A stretch of 64,000 nt of DNA from positions 124,001-188,000 of the forward strand of contig NZ_AP024854.1 in the NCBI RefSeq assembly GCF_024529955.1, written 5' to 3'. The stretch is from Photobacterium toruni (GTDB lineage Bacteria > Pseudomonadota > Gammaproteobacteria > Enterobacterales > Vibrionaceae). The notes beneath the pieces were generated by a model. That model was not told the DNA's origin, ran no database searches, and saw only the letters and a list, made by a program, of their open reading frames with translations. Of this stretch, positions 47,209 to 56,713 are shown piece after piece; within the stretch, counting starts at the first letter, position 1; each line of letters starts with the position of its first letter. The position numbers and the translations under genes were made by a program.

Positions 47209-47646
47209 ATGCATCAATATATTGAATTTTTAACGAGTAATCCTGTTTTATCATTAGCTTGGATTGGTATTGTTATCGCACTGATCAGCATGATGGTAAA
47301 AGAGAAAAATGCTAAATATAAAACAATTGGCATTAATGAAGCGACAGCATTAGTGAATAATGAAGAGGGTGTTTTCCTTGATATTCGTAATCGTGATGAG
47401 TTCCGTAAAGGTCATATTGTAGGCTCAGTTCACATTTTACCAAGTCAAATCCAACGTCAAAACACCCCAGAGCTTGAAAAACACAAAGCAGCCCCAATTA
47501 TTGTTGTATGTAAGACGGGCCAAACGGCACAAGAGACTGCAAACCAACTGAGTAAAGATGGCTTTACGAATGTTAGTGTTTTAAAAGACGGTCTTATTGC
47601 TTGGAATGAAGCAAATTTACCGCTTGTTGCAAGTAAGAAAAAATAA
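47209..47646 (+). CDS. yibN: Rhodanese-domain membrane protein YibN
   Basis: A 145-residue protein with one N-terminal transmembrane helix (residues ~13-30) and a cytoplasmic rhodanese-like domain. The domain shows VFLDIRNRDEFRKGHI and the catalytic-loop cysteine C101 in IIVVCKTGQTA. Rhodaneses transfer sulfane sulfur; YibN in E. coli has been linked to membrane protein insertion, so the enzymatic role is uncertain. It heads the yibN-secB-gpsA region. The glutaredoxin gene grxC found between yibN and secB in E. coli is absent here. Confidence 0.9.
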   Translation: MHQYIEFLTSNPVLSLAWIGIVIALISMMVKEKNAKYKTIGINEATALVNNEEGVFLDIRNRDEFRKGHIVGSVHILPSQIQRQNTPELEKHKAAPIIVVCKTGQTAQETANQLSKDGFTNVSVLKDGLIAWNEANLPLVASKKK

Positions 47647-47776
47647 AGCTTTCAACGTTATTTTGCAGCTCGTTGAGTGTGAAGTGACGATTCAAATTGA
47701 TGTAGTCTGTGGTATTCACAGTTGCAAGTATAATTAATAACTCGTGGTAGCGAGTATTTTTAAAGGACTCCCAAAA

Positions 47777-48247
47777 ATGGCTGAAGCAGCAAATACCGAA
47801 GCGCAACAAAACTTCCAAATTCAACGCGTATTCCTAAAAGACGTGTCTTTTGAAGCGCCAAATTCACCTGACGTATTCCAAAAAGAATGGAATCCAGATG
47901 TGAAATTGGATCTTGATACTCAAAGCCGTGAATTGGCTGAAGGTGTATATGAAGTAGTACTTCGTCTAACTGTCACGGTTAAGAACGAAGAAGAGAATGC
48001 ATTCTTATGTGAAGTGCAGCAAGGTGGTATCTTCACTATTGCTGGTATGGAAGCACCACAACTAGCACATTGTCTTGGCGCATTCTGCCCGAACATTTTG
48101 TTCCCGTATGCACGTGAAACAATTTCTAGCCTAGTGGTTAAAGGTACGTTCCCACAATTGAACCTTGCACCAGTAAACTTTGATGCATTATTCATGAACT
48201 ACTTAGAAAACCAAGCTGAAGCAAATACTGCTAATTCAGAAGCTTAA
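47777..48247 (+). CDS. secB: Protein-export chaperone SecB
   Basis: A 156-residue homotetrameric chaperone that holds precursors unfolded and passes them to SecA. The start at 47777 (MAEAANTE) has AAGGA upstream; an in-frame GTG/ATG region from 47744 precedes this. Conserved sequence includes [37 protein letters not shown] and [20 protein letters not shown] small hairpin with ACTCG/CGAGT arms and a T-run (47740-47761) lies just ahead of the ribosome site. gpsA follows after 18 bases. Confidence 0.97.
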   Translation: MAEAANTEAQQNFQIQRVFLKDVSFEAPNSPDVFQKEWNPDVKLDLDTQSRELAEGVYEVVLRLTVTVKNEEENAFLCEVQQGGIFTIAGMEAPQLAHCLGAFCPNILFPYARETISSLVVKGTFPQLNLAPVNFDALFMNYLENQAEANTANSEA

Positions 48248-48265
48248 TTTTTAAAAGTGACCAAT

Positions 48266-49279
48266 ATGATGAACGTTAATAATACGATTTCGATGGCAGT
48301 GTTAGGGGCTGGATCTTACGGGACAGCATTAGCAATTGCATTAGCCAGAAATGGTGCCAATGTCATTTTGTGGGGTCATGAACCGCACCATATGGCGCAA
48401 TTGGAAATCGATCGTGCCAATGAAGCGTTTCTTCCTGGAGTAAGCTTTCCTGATTCGTTAATTTTAACCTCAGACTTGCAAGCTGCCATTCAAGGTAGTC
48501 GCGATGTATTAGTGGTTGTACCAAGCCATGTCTTTGGTGGCGTATTAGCACAAATGAAACCTTTCTTGCGTCCAGATTCTCGTATCTGTTGGGCAACGAA
48601 GGGGTTAGAACCTAATACAGGACGTCTACTTAAAGATGTTGCCGTTGAGGTGTTGGGTGAACAAATACCATTAGCCGTTTTATCTGGACCAACTTTTGCG
48701 AAAGAGTTGGCAGAGGGTATGCCTACTGCGATTGCTGTTTCTTCACCTGATGCTGATTTTGTGGCTGATCTGCAACAAAAAATTCATTGTGATAAAACAT
48801 TCCGGGTTTATAGCAATAGTGATTTTATTGGCATGCAGCTTGGCGGTGCGGTTAAAAATGTGATCGCGATTGGTGCTGGAATGTCAGATGGTATTGGTTT
48901 TGGTGCCAATGCTCGTACCGCGTTAATTACTCGCGGTTTAGCTGAAATGTGTCGTTTGGGTGCTGCACTTGGTGCGCAACCTGAAACCTTTATGGGAATG
49001 GCAGGTTTAGGTGATTTAGTGCTGACATGTACTGATAACCAATCACGTAATCGTCGCTTTGGTTTAGCTCTTGGACATGGTTGTAGTGTCGAGCAAGCGC
49101 AACAGGATATTGGTCAAGTCGTCGAAGGTTATCGCAACACTAAAGAAGTGTGGTTGTTGGCGCAACGTCATCAAGTTGAAATGCCAATTACTGAACAAAT
49201 TTATCAAGTGCTTTATCTTGGTAAAGATGCTCGAGAAGCAGCAAAAGATTTACTCGCACGTGAGAAAAAGTACGAATAA
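48266..49279 (+). CDS. gpsA: NAD(P)H-dependent glycerol-3-phosphate dehydrogenase
   Basis: A 337-residue enzyme that reduces dihydroxyacetone phosphate to sn-glycerol 3-phosphate for phospholipid synthesis. The Rossmann motif is [19 protein letters not shown], and [15 protein letters not shown] and [19 protein letters not shown] cover the substrate site. The start is uncertain: the ATG at 48266 and the next codon ATG at 48269 have a weak ribosome site, and a GTG at 48257 is also in frame. It follows secB, as in E. coli, and ends at a strong terminator before cysE. Confidence 0.95.
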   Translation: MMNVNNTISMAVLGAGSYGTALAIALARNGANVILWGHEPHHMAQLEIDRANEAFLPGVSFPDSLILTSDLQAAIQGSRDVLVVVPSHVFGGVLAQMKPFLRPDSRICWATKGLEPNTGRLLKDVAVEVLGEQIPLAVLSGPTFAKELAEGMPTAIAVSSPDADFVADLQQKIHCDKTFRVYSNSDFIGMQLGGAVKNVIAIGAGMSDGIGFGANARTALITRGLAEMCRLGAALGAQPETFMGMAGLGDLVLTCTDNQSRNRRFGLALGHGCSVEQAQQDIGQVVEGYRNTKEVWLLAQRHQVEMPITEQIYQVLYLGKDAREAAKDLLAREKKYE

Positions 49280-49316
49280 TATTGCTTGTTGAGGGTGATA
49301 ACTGGTATCTATTAAA

Positions 49317-49346
49317 TAACGCGAGCTTAGGCTCGCGTTATTTTTT
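49317..49346 (+). terminator. Terminator of yibN-secB-gpsA
   Basis: Ten-base perfect arms (TAACGCGAGC 49317-49326 and complement 49331-49340), TTAG loop and six T. It separates gpsA from cysE, which therefore needs its own promoter in the following ~110 bases. Confidence 0.93.
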
Positions 49347-49455
49347 ATAACTGTACTAAAATACAATAACGTTTAGTGTTTTGATTGAGCAACGTTATTC
49401 TATTAATACTACCTGTTTATTAATAATTAATGGTCGCGTTAATAGGATCAACATA

Positions 49456-50292
49456 ATGAGTGAAGCTGAGGGACTTGTGGAAAAATGTCAACAACATCAA
49501 TTATGGCTAGCGATTGAGCTGGAAGCGCGACAGCAAGCCGAACAAGAACCTATGCTCGCCAGTTTTTACCATGCCACTATTATTAAGCATGAAAATTTAG
49601 CGTCAGCATTAAGTTATATTTTAGCTAATAAACTGGCCACCCCCTCGATGCCTGCGATGGCGGTACGTGAAGTAATAGAAGAGGCTTTTGCTAGCGATTG
49701 TCATATTGTTGAAGCGGCTGCTTATGATATTCGTGCGGTTGTTGAACGCGATCCTGCTATTGATGCTTATTCTATTCCGTTACTTTATCTAAAAGGCTGC
49801 CATGCCCTACAAGGGTATCGAGTGGCTAATTGGCTGTGGAAGCAAAATCGAAAAGCGTTGGCGGTGTATTTACAAAATCAAATATCCGTTGCTTGTCAGG
49901 TTGATGTTCATCCAGCAGCACAGATCGGCTGTGGGATTATGTTTGACCACGCAACAGGAATAGTGATTGGTGAAACGGCTGTTATTGAAGATGAAGTGTC
50001 AATTTTGCAAGATGTGACATTAGGTGGTACCGGTAAAGAAAGTGGTGATCGCCATCCAAAAATTCGTCAAGGAGTGATGATTGGTGCGGGAGCTAAAGTA
50101 CTCGGCAATATTGAAGTTGGTGTTGGTGCAAAAATTGGAGCTTGCTCGGTTGTATTAGATCCTGTTCCGCCGCATACAACAGTGGCAGGTGTACCCGCAA
50201 TTATTATTGGTCGTCCTAAAACAGCGAAACCTGCTACTGAGATGGATCAACAGTTTAATGGTAATGATGACGTGTTTGATCATATCGACTAG
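49456..50292 (+). CDS. cysE: Serine O-acetyltransferase
   Basis: A 278-residue enzyme that makes O-acetylserine from serine and acetyl-CoA, the first step of cysteine synthesis. The N-terminal helical domain is followed by left-handed beta-helix hexapeptide repeats (VHPAAQIGCGIMFDHATG, IEDEVSILQDVTLGGTG, VGAGAKVLGNIEVG-like). The C-terminus ends in DHID, where the final Ile resembles the tail that docks into CysK. The start at 49456 has AGGATC upstream; an in-frame TTG at 49381 is less likely. It is the last gene of the cluster, converging on trmL across a strong terminator. Confidence 0.95.
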   Translation: MSEAEGLVEKCQQHQLWLAIELEARQQAEQEPMLASFYHATIIKHENLASALSYILANKLATPSMPAMAVREVIEEAFASDCHIVEAAAYDIRAVVERDPAIDAYSIPLLYLKGCHALQGYRVANWLWKQNRKALAVYLQNQISVACQVDVHPAAQIGCGIMFDHATGIVIGETAVIEDEVSILQDVTLGGTGKESGDRHPKIRQGVMIGAGAKVLGNIEVGVGAKIGACSVVLDPVPPHTTVAGVPAIIIGRPKTAKPATEMDQQFNGNDDVFDHID

Positions 50293-50331
50293 GTAAGTGT
50301 GATTAATTTATAACGTATTAATACTATTATT

Positions 50332-50359
50332 AAAAAGGCGATCAAGTGATCGCCTTTTT
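50332..50359. terminator. Bidirectional terminator between cysE and trmL
   Basis: Thirteen-base perfect arms (50332-50344 and 50347-50359, AAAAAGGCGATCA and complement), with five A and five T at the ends. It serves both convergent genes. Confidence 0.94.
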
Positions 50360-50380
50360 GGTGACTTTCGGTTAAGAATA

Positions 50381-50845
50381 TTAGATCGCACCATTAAAAT
50401 CTAATTGGCGCCATGCTTCAAACGCAATAATAGCAACAGCATTTGAGAGGTTTAAGCTGCGGCTATCGGGTTGCATCGGAATACGTAACCGTTGCTCTAA
50501 AGGTAAACTTGCAATAAATTCAGCGGGTAAGCCACGAGTTTCAGGACCAAATAACAGTACATCACCTTCACCAAACTTAGCGTTAACATGGTAATTCGTT
50601 GTTTTAGTGGTACAAGCAAAAATACGACGACCAGCCATCGCTTCCATAAAAGCTTCAAAGTTTTTATGACGATAAACATGGGTCAAATCATGATAATCCA
50701 AACCTGCACGACGTAGTTTTTTTTCTTCTAAATCAAAACCTAATGGTTCGATTAAATGTAAATTAGCACCACAGTTAGCACTAAGACGAATAATATTACC
50801 AGTGTTAGGGGCTATTTCAGGTTCATATAACGCAATATCAAACAT
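50381..50845 (-). CDS. trmL: tRNA (cytidine(34)-2'-O)-methyltransferase TrmL
   Basis: A 154-residue SPOUT methyltransferase that 2'-O-methylates wobble position 34 of leucyl tRNAs. The three motifs are [27 protein letters not shown] and [19 protein letters not shown], the last forming the C-terminal knot. The length matches E. coli TrmL/YibK (157). It lies downstream of cysE in convergent orientation, as in vibrios. Confidence 0.95.
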   Translation of the reverse strand: MFDIALYEPEIAPNTGNIIRLSANCGANLHLIEPLGFDLEEKKLRRAGLDYHDLTHVYRHKNFEAFMEAMAGRRIFACTTKTTNYHVNAKFGEGDVLLFGPETRGLPAEFIASLPLEQRLRIPMQPDSRSLNLSNAVAIIAFEAWRQLDFNGAI

Positions 50846-50936
50846 AGTTATTCAGCTTTATTTAGTGCAAAAAGAAGCCGTATTGTGACAAGCGTAACGG
50901 CAACAAGCAATCATCTTTAATATACAAGGCTAACAC

Positions 50937-52310
50937 TTAACGGATTAAGGGTAATGTGATACTGATTCGCAACCCACCCAGTGGGCTTGAGGTCGCTTTG
51001 ATAGTGCCACTATGCTGGCGAAGGGCGCTTTCTGTTATTGCAAGTCCTAACCCTGTACCGCCACTGCTACGATCACGCGCGGTTGATACACGATAAAATG
51101 GTCTAAAAATATCATCAAGCTCATCACTTGGTACACCTTCACCATTATCATCAATTGTGATCAGTAATTGCTGCTGTTGCTGAGTGAAATTAATTTCAAT
51201 GACGTTATCACCATATTTAATCGCATTGCGAATCACATTTTCTAATGCGCTGATTAATAAATTTGGATTACCTTTTATCGGCCAATCTTGAAGGTGATGA
51301 TAGGTTAATGTTTTATGGTGTTGTTCGGCTTCAAAACGAGCATCTTCCAACATTTCATACCACAGGCTATGGCCATCAACGATTTGCTGTTGCTGATGGC
51401 TATTGACTTGCATTCGTGATAACTCTAATAACTCACTGATCATTTTTTCAAGTCGCTCAGCTTCAGTATCAATGCGAGATAACTCACTGCTTTGACCTTG
51501 TTTGCGCTGTGCGAGTGCTGTCGCCATACGAAGTCGCGTTAATGGTGATCGTAATTCATGAGAAATATCTGATAGCAATCGTTGTTGACCACTAATAATA
51601 TTATTTAAAGCATCGACCATTTGATTAAAACTGGCACCCGCTTGTTTGAACTCTTGTGGACCTTGTTCTAAAGTGGGATCTGCCTCAAATTCACCCCGCG
51701 CAACGCGCTCTGCTGCTTGTTGTAGTCGTCGAGCTGGGCGCGTTACCGCCCATGCTAACCATAATAAAAATGGGGTGCTGACGAGCATGGTAACCAATAA
51801 TAATTTAAAGGGTTTATCCATTATTTGAACAAAAAAGGGTGGAGCCCCACGCCATATTTGACCGCTATACATAAAGAGCGGTTGGTCGTTGGTGGTTATA
51901 ATAAAGGGGCCAGCCATTAACCAGCGCCCATAAAGTCGTTGTCGCGGTTTATTTGGATTATCGGCAATAGTAATAAAATTACGTAATGCTTTAGTGTGTT
52001 TTTGTGGTGCAATAATTTCGCCATTTACAGTAGTAAAATAAAGCTGATTATTCTGGTTATCTCTGCGTTGGGTTAGAGCTTTAACTCGCTTTATGAGATC
52101 AGTCTTATGGGTGCTATGCTGCTGGTTTAAACGTTGATTAACTTGTGTGGCTTGTGATTGTAGTCGTTTTAGGTGATGGTCAGGAATAGCTTGTATTGAG
52201 CGAGGATCATATTGAAACATCAGTACTAACATTACTACCACGACCAGCAGTGTTGTCCAGAATATAGCAAAGATACGTCCATAAAGATGAGTAAAGCCAG
52301 GGATCTTCAT
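50937..52310 (-). CDS. cpxA: Envelope stress sensor histidine kinase CpxA
   Basis: A 457-residue inner-membrane sensor kinase. Transmembrane segments are at about residues 12-33 and 169-190 around the periplasmic sensor domain, followed by HAMP, the H-box (phosphoacceptor H251 in LSDISHELRSPLTR), N box ENVIRNAIKYGDN, and G boxes DDNGEGVP and [11 protein letters not shown]. It phosphorylates or dephosphorylates CpxR in response to misfolded envelope proteins. The ATG overlaps the cpxR stop (TAATG), so the two are translationally coupled. Confidence 0.95.
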   Translation of the reverse strand: MKIPGFTHLYGRIFAIFWTTLLVVVVMLVLMFQYDPRSIQAIPDHHLKRLQSQATQVNQRLNQQHSTHKTDLIKRVKALTQRRDNQNNQLYFTTVNGEIIAPQKHTKALRNFITIADNPNKPRQRLYGRWLMAGPFIITTNDQPLFMYSGQIWRGAPPFFVQIMDKPFKLLLVTMLVSTPFLLWLAWAVTRPARRLQQAAERVARGEFEADPTLEQGPQEFKQAGASFNQMVDALNNIISGQQRLLSDISHELRSPLTRLRMATALAQRKQGQSSELSRIDTEAERLEKMISELLELSRMQVNSHQQQQIVDGHSLWYEMLEDARFEAEQHHKTLTYHHLQDWPIKGNPNLLISALENVIRNAIKYGDNVIEINFTQQQQQLLITIDDNGEGVPSDELDDIFRPFYRVSTARDRSSGGTGLGLAITESALRQHSGTIKATSSPLGGLRISITLPLIR

Positions 52311-53002
52311 TACATCGCCTCAACCAATAAATAACCTTTACCACGTAAGGTTTTTATTAGCGGTTTACCATCATTTCGTATTGGCAATTTCTTGCGTAAA
52401 TTGGAAACATGCATATCAATTGCGCGATCAAATTGGGCTAAGCGTTTTCCTAATACTTCAAGGCTGAGTTCTTCTTTGGCAATTATTTTACCGGGATGCT
52501 GTACAAAGTAGCTCAGTAATGCCAGTTCGGTTCCTGTCATTTCAATCAGTTGTTGATTGCACAATACTTCTTGTCTACCCGGGTAAATAGTCAGATCTTG
52601 ATACACAAGACACTCACTATTATTGGTTTTAGTTTTGGTATTTGATTGAGTACGTCTAAGAACCGCCCGCATGCGTGCTAATAATTCACGATCACTAAAT
52701 GGTTTTGGTAAATAATCATCAGCACCAAGTTCAAGCCCAAGGACACGATCTATTTCATCGCCTTTGGCGGTTAACATCATCACTGGTGTCGAGTGCTTTT
52801 CTCTTAGACGACGTAACATTTCAGTGCCATTCATTTTTGGCATCATCACATCCAGTAAAATCAAATCAATACTACTGTCGATTTTAGATAAGCCTTCGAT
52901 GCCATTATTGGCCTCCTCGACATCAAACCCTTCTAATTCGAGAATATCTTTAAGAAGAGCGGTTAGTTCTATATCGTCATCAACTAAGAGAATTTTTGCC
53001 AT
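52310..53002 (-). CDS. cpxR: Envelope stress response regulator CpxR
   Basis: A 230-residue OmpR-type regulator. The receiver has the acidic pocket D8-D10 (AKILLVDDD) and phosphoacceptor D51 in LILLDVMMPKMNG; the winged-helix domain ends LIKTLRGKGYLLVEAM. The ATG at 53002 has AGGATATC upstream; a TTG at 53017 would add five residues. It is divergent from cpxP with a perfect CpxR box in between, so the system is predicted to autoregulate and to induce cpxP. Confidence 0.95.
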   Translation of the reverse strand: MAKILLVDDDIELTALLKDILELEGFDVEEANNGIEGLSKIDSSIDLILLDVMMPKMNGTEMLRRLREKHSTPVMMLTAKGDEIDRVLGLELGADDYLPKPFSDRELLARMRAVLRRTQSNTKTKTNNSECLVYQDLTIYPGRQEVLCNQQLIEMTGTELALLSYFVQHPGKIIAKEELSLEVLGKRLAQFDRAIDMHVSNLRKKLPIRNDGKPLIKTLRGKGYLLVEAM

Positions 53003-53093
53003 AATGATATCCTGCAATGTAAGGAAGGTCGCTCAATAAAGTTGGTTTAGTATCGCTAATCTTTGTCTATACGCCAAGTTAAGCTGTAGTAGC

Positions 53094-53108
53094 TTTACGC
53101 TAGTTTAC
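53094..53108. promoter_or_regulatory. CpxR box between cpxR and cpxP
   Basis: On the minus strand the sequence reads GTAAA-CTAGC-GTAAA (53108-53094), an exact match to the GTAAA-N5-GTAAA CpxR consensus. It lies 96 bases upstream of cpxP and 92 bases upstream of cpxR, fitting joint control of both. Confidence 0.85.
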
Positions 53109-53203
53109 GTTTGCTAGACAGCGTTTTACTTTATAGCCGCTATGATAACTAACAAGCCAGATAAAATGGCGAATCATTACAGGATAGTGCTGGAGAAATA
53201 ATC

Positions 53204-53686
53204 ATGAAAATATTTAATAAAACAATTGTTATCGCGATGGCATTGCCATTAGTACTGGGTTCTATGTCTGCATTTGCAGGTCAGGAATATCAAGATCACA
53301 ATGGGGGTATGCATAAAGCCCATCATGGCGGTAAGCTTTTTAGTCAGTTAGATCTTACGGCGACACAAAAGCAAGAAATGAAAACATTACGTCAAGCTAA
53401 CCGTAGTGAATATAAAGCGCAACGCGTTGAAAATCATAAAGCAATGCAAGCAGATCGTCAGCAACTTGAAAAATTAGTATTAGCCAGCAATTTTGATGAG
53501 TCAGCTGTACGTGCTGTGGCTGAAAAAATGTCACAGCAGCAGGTTGAGCGTCGAGTTAAGATGTTAGAGCAGCGCCACAAAATGCTGAGTATTTTAACGC
53601 CAGAGCAAAAGCAAAAATATGCAGAGTTAAAGCAACAGCAATCAGAAAAATACCTTATGCGTTTAGAAAATAAAAAACACCATTAA
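53204..53686 (+). CDS. cpxP: CpxP/Spy-family periplasmic stress protein
   Basis: A 160-residue protein with a clear signal peptide (residues 1-25, ending MSAFAG) and an all-helical LTxxQ-type domain, the two repeats appearing in LDLTATQKQEMK and LTPEQKQKY. CpxP proteins bind misfolded periplasmic proteins and dampen CpxA signalling. Histidines cluster after the signal (MHKAHHGGK). Divergent from cpxRA, under a perfect CpxR box, and followed by a strong terminator. Confidence 0.9.
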   Translation: MKIFNKTIVIAMALPLVLGSMSAFAGQEYQDHNGGMHKAHHGGKLFSQLDLTATQKQEMKTLRQANRSEYKAQRVENHKAMQADRQQLEKLVLASNFDESAVRAVAEKMSQQQVERRVKMLEQRHKMLSILTPEQKQKYAELKQQQSEKYLMRLENKKHH

Positions 53687-53719
53687 TAATGGTGAGTTAA
53701 GTGTTATGAGACGTCCATT

Positions 53720-53747
53720 AGCCATAGTCATTACTATGGCTTTTTTT
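53720..53747 (+). terminator. Terminator of cpxP
   Basis: Eight-base perfect arms AGCCATAG/CTATGGCT (53720-53727, 53734-53741) with a six-base loop followed by seven T. It closes a short 3' untranslated region of about 55 bases after the cpxP stop. Confidence 0.9.
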
Positions 53748-54188
53748 GTTTTTGATATTAAGTTTAATATTTAGTGCGTTTTAAGAAATTTTCACTTCGA
53801 AACTGTATGAGAACAAGGCAGTGATTGTATTTTTATGGTAGGTTTTGTTATTAATTTTTATTATAAAACAGCTATACTGCGTGATATTAATTATTGCCAG
53901 CACTTTTTTAATGATTACTGTCATTGCCTATAATGAGTAATGATCGGTTTATTTGAAAAATCATAATAATAATGACCGCTGATAAGCATTGGCAGATAAA
54001 AAAGTGACGAGCTAGCGTGATATGAATCAACAAAATATTTCATTAAAATTGTAATACTTCTACAGAAGTAGGAAAGTTTCAGTTTTCACGAACATAATTC
54101 GATAGTTATCGATTGTGATACCGAGTGGGGGAACCTTGGTATATCGTGTTGGATTTGATTTTTCAATTCCCAAAGTCAGAGGGTAACC
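53748..54188. other. 441-base gap upstream of pfkA with nested inverted repeats
   Basis: No gene seen. A ten-base perfect inverted repeat CACTTTTTTA (53901-53910) / TAAAAAAGTG (53997-54006) encloses smaller complementary stretches (for example CGGTTTATT with AATAATGACCG). Closer to pfkA a GTAGGAAAG at 54067-54075 and a weak ATACC...GGTAT hairpin occur. The pfkA promoter must lie here, but no clear -35/-10 pair stands out. Confidence 0.45.
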
Positions 54189-55151
54189 ATGATTAAGAAG
54201 ATTGGTGTTTTGACCAGTGGTGGTGACGCACCTGGTATGAATGCAGCGGTTCGCGGCGTAGTTCGTGCAGCGTTGACAGAAGGTCTAGAAGTTTGTGGTA
54301 TTTATGATGGCTACCAAGGCCTATATAACAACCACATTAAACCGCTTGATCGTCAAAGTGTATCTGATGTTATCAACAAAGGTGGCACATTTTTAGGTTC
54401 AGCACGTTTTCCTGAGTTCCGCGAAGTGGAAGTTCGTGAAAAAGCGATTGAAAACCTGAAGTTGCACGGTATTGATGCATTAGTTGTTATTGGTGGTGAC
54501 GGCTCATACATGGGCGCGAAGAAGTTAACTGAGATGGGTTACCCATGTATCGGTCTTCCTGGCACGATTGATAACGATGTGGCAGGTACTGATTACACTA
54601 TCGGTTATATGACAGCAATGAACACGGTTATTGATGCGATTGACCGTCTACGTGATACGTCATCTTCTCATCAGCGTATTTCAATTGTTGAAGTAATGGG
54701 TCGCCATTGTGGTGATTTAACCCTAATGTCAGCAATTGCTGGTGGTTGTGAATATATCATTACGCCTGAAAGGGGTCTTGATAAAGACCAATTGATTAAG
54801 CACATTCAAGAAGGTATTGCGAAAGGTAAGAAGCACGCAATTATTGCAATCACTGAATTAATGACTGATGTTAATGCATTGGCTAAATTCATTGAAGCTG
54901 AAACTGGTCGTGAAACGCGTGCAACGGTATTAGGTCATATTCAACGTGGTGGCCAACCAACAGCCTTTGACCGTGTATTAGCATCACGTATGGGTGCATA
55001 TGCAGTTGAGCTTTTACAGCAAGGTGAAGGCGGTCGTTGTGTGGGTATTCAGTGTGAAAAACTGGTTCACCACGATATTATCGATGCGATTGAAAATATG
55101 CGTCGTCCAGTACGTAACGATTTATATGAATTGGCTGAAAAGTTGTTCTAA
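54189..55151 (+). CDS. pfkA: ATP-dependent 6-phosphofructokinase
   Basis: A 320-residue allosteric enzyme that phosphorylates fructose 6-phosphate, the committed step of glycolysis. The ATP site is [15 protein letters not shown], the catalytic loop is [16 protein letters not shown] with the base Asp, and the effector-binding region shows [15 protein letters not shown]. The length equals E. coli PfkA. GAGGGTAACC precedes the ATG. It lies beyond cpxRA-cpxP, as in E. coli. Confidence 0.98.
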   Translation: MIKKIGVLTSGGDAPGMNAAVRGVVRAALTEGLEVCGIYDGYQGLYNNHIKPLDRQSVSDVINKGGTFLGSARFPEFREVEVREKAIENLKLHGIDALVVIGGDGSYMGAKKLTEMGYPCIGLPGTIDNDVAGTDYTIGYMTAMNTVIDAIDRLRDTSSSHQRISIVEVMGRHCGDLTLMSAIAGGCEYIITPERGLDKDQLIKHIQEGIAKGKKHAIIAITELMTDVNALAKFIEAETGRETRATVLGHIQRGGQPTAFDRVLASRMGAYAVELLQQGEGGRCVGIQCEKLVHHDIIDAIENMRRPVRNDLYELAEKLF

Positions 55152-55180
55152 AATTACGTTATAAAAATACTGAAAAGAAT

Positions 55181-55209
55181 AAGGTCGATATTTATATCGG
55201 CCTTTTTTT
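55181..55209 (+). terminator. Terminator of pfkA
   Basis: AAGGTCGATA pairs with TATCGGCCTT (one G-U pair) and is followed by a run of T on the plus strand. Confidence 0.85.
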
Positions 55210-55250
55210 ATGCTGTCATTTTTTGATACTGTGCTTTATTTGTGACAATA

Positions 55251-55274
55251 AAAAGGCCACCCGCAGGTGACCTT
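55251..55274 (-). terminator. Terminator of tpiA
   Basis: AAGGCCACC (55253-55261) and GGTGACCTT (55266-55274) pair with one mismatch around CGCA; on the minus strand five T follow. It lies 25 bases after the tpiA stop. Confidence 0.75.
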
Positions 55275-55298
55275 GATGCAATCAATCAGTAAGAAAGA

Positions 55299-56069
55299 TT
55301 ATTTTTTTGCTTCAGCTGCTGCTTTAGCGATAGCTGCAAAGCTTTTCGCGTCAAGTGCAGCACCGCCAACTAGTGCACCATCGATGTCTGGTTGTGCGAA
55401 GTAAGCTGCAGCATTTTCAGGCTTAACAGAACCGCCGTATTGGATAACAACGTTCTTAGCAACTTCTTCAGATTTAGCTGCAATGTGAGCACGGATTTGA
55501 GCGTGAGTGCGTTGTGCATCTTCAGCTGTAGCCGCTTTACCAGTACCGATAGCCCAGATTGGTTCGTAAGCGATGATAGCGCCTTCAAGAGCTTCAACAC
55601 CTTGAGTATTGATTACTGCGTCAATTTGACGAGCACAAACTGCTAATGTTTCGCCAGCTTCGTTTTGTGCTTCTGATTCACCGATACAAAGAACAGGTGT
55701 TAGACCATTTTCTTTTAGGAATGCGAATTTCTCAGCAACAAACTCGTCTGATTCGTGGTGGTATTCACGACGCTCAGAGTGACCGATGATGATATGAGTA
55801 GCACCAAATTCTTTAAGCATAGCTGGAGACATATCGCCAGTGAATGCACCGCTGTTGTGTAGGTCAGAGTTTTGAGCACCTAGGATGATCGCACTGCCTG
55901 CATCTGTAAGCGTACGCTCTGCAAGGTCAATGTAAAGTGCTGGTGGAGCAACTGCAACGTCTACGCCTGTAACGCCTTCTAGTTCAGCGTTAAGACCGTT
56001 TAGTAGAGCAACAACCATTTCTTTGCTGCCGTTTAGTTTCCAGTTACCCATAACTACAGGATGGCGCAT
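55299..56069 (-). CDS. tpiA: Triosephosphate isomerase
   Basis: A 256-residue TIM-barrel enzyme that interconverts dihydroxyacetone phosphate and glyceraldehyde 3-phosphate. Catalytic residues are visible: Lys in GNWKLNGS, His in [14 protein letters not shown] and Glu in [14 protein letters not shown], which also begins the flexible loop 6. Vibrio-type length. Close to pfkA, with convergent orientation. Confidence 0.98.
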   Translation of the reverse strand: MRHPVVMGNWKLNGSKEMVVALLNGLNAELEGVTGVDVAVAPPALYIDLAERTLTDAGSAIILGAQNSDLHNSGAFTGDMSPAMLKEFGATHIIIGHSERREYHHESDEFVAEKFAFLKENGLTPVLCIGESEAQNEAGETLAVCARQIDAVINTQGVEALEGAIIAYEPIWAIGTGKAATAEDAQRTHAQIRAHIAAKSEEVAKNVVIQYGGSVKPENAAAYFAQPDIDGALVGGAALDAKSFAAIAKAAAEAKK

Positions 56070-56287
56070 AGTTTTTCTCCAAATTTAAATGATGTAATTA
56101 ATTAACTGCGTAAAAATATACCAGCCAGAACTGAATTTTTACTGTTTAAAATCATTAATGTGCTTGGTTGTACCCTTTTCGAGACAAAAAGTGAACTACA
56201 AATAGAAAAATATTTCAATATATGTGGTTTTTTGTCGTTTTTTTATAACATTTAGGCTCAATCATCTGCCAATGTAGGTGAGTGATT

Positions 56288-56587
56288 TTATCGTTTTAAT
56301 GGCAGTATTATTGCCTGCTGTTGCGAAGAGTGGGATTGGAGTATTTGGCTGAATCGTTGTAGTTGGCGTTGTAATTCTTGTTGTAACAGAATATTGGTGT
56401 GTAATGGATTTTTACCATGATTAATCAGTCGATCAATATGGCTTTGTTGGGCTTGTAATCGTGGTTGCATACTAGAGCTGGCTTGAGCGATGGTTTGTTC
56501 AATTAACCGTTGGCGTAATAATGTGAATTGTTTGGGATTGGTGGCGGCAAGGTGCACGAGTTGATCAAAATCAGGCAGTGATTGCAT
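56288..56587 (-). CDS. DUF3135 domain-containing protein
   Basis: A 99-residue, Gln-rich, helical protein (LPDFDQLVHLAATNPKQFTL at the N-terminus, and MQPRLQAQQSHIDRLINHGK in the middle). It matches, from memory, the DUF3135 family found near tpiA in vibrios and other marine gammaproteobacteria. The function is unknown. No signal peptide or membrane segment is seen. It stands 218 bases upstream of tpiA. Confidence 0.75.
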   Translation of the reverse strand: MQSLPDFDQLVHLAATNPKQFTLLRQRLIEQTIAQASSSMQPRLQAQQSHIDRLINHGKNPLHTNILLQQELQRQLQRFSQILQSHSSQQQAIILPLKR

Positions 56588-56713
56588 TCGCTATTCCTTC
56601 TATCATCGCTATTGGTAACTATAGATGATGATGGTTGTTAGCGTTAGTATCGCCGTTGAGATTGAGCCTGATCGTTCAGGCTCATGACATTATTCGTCAA
56701 TAGCTGCTGGTGA

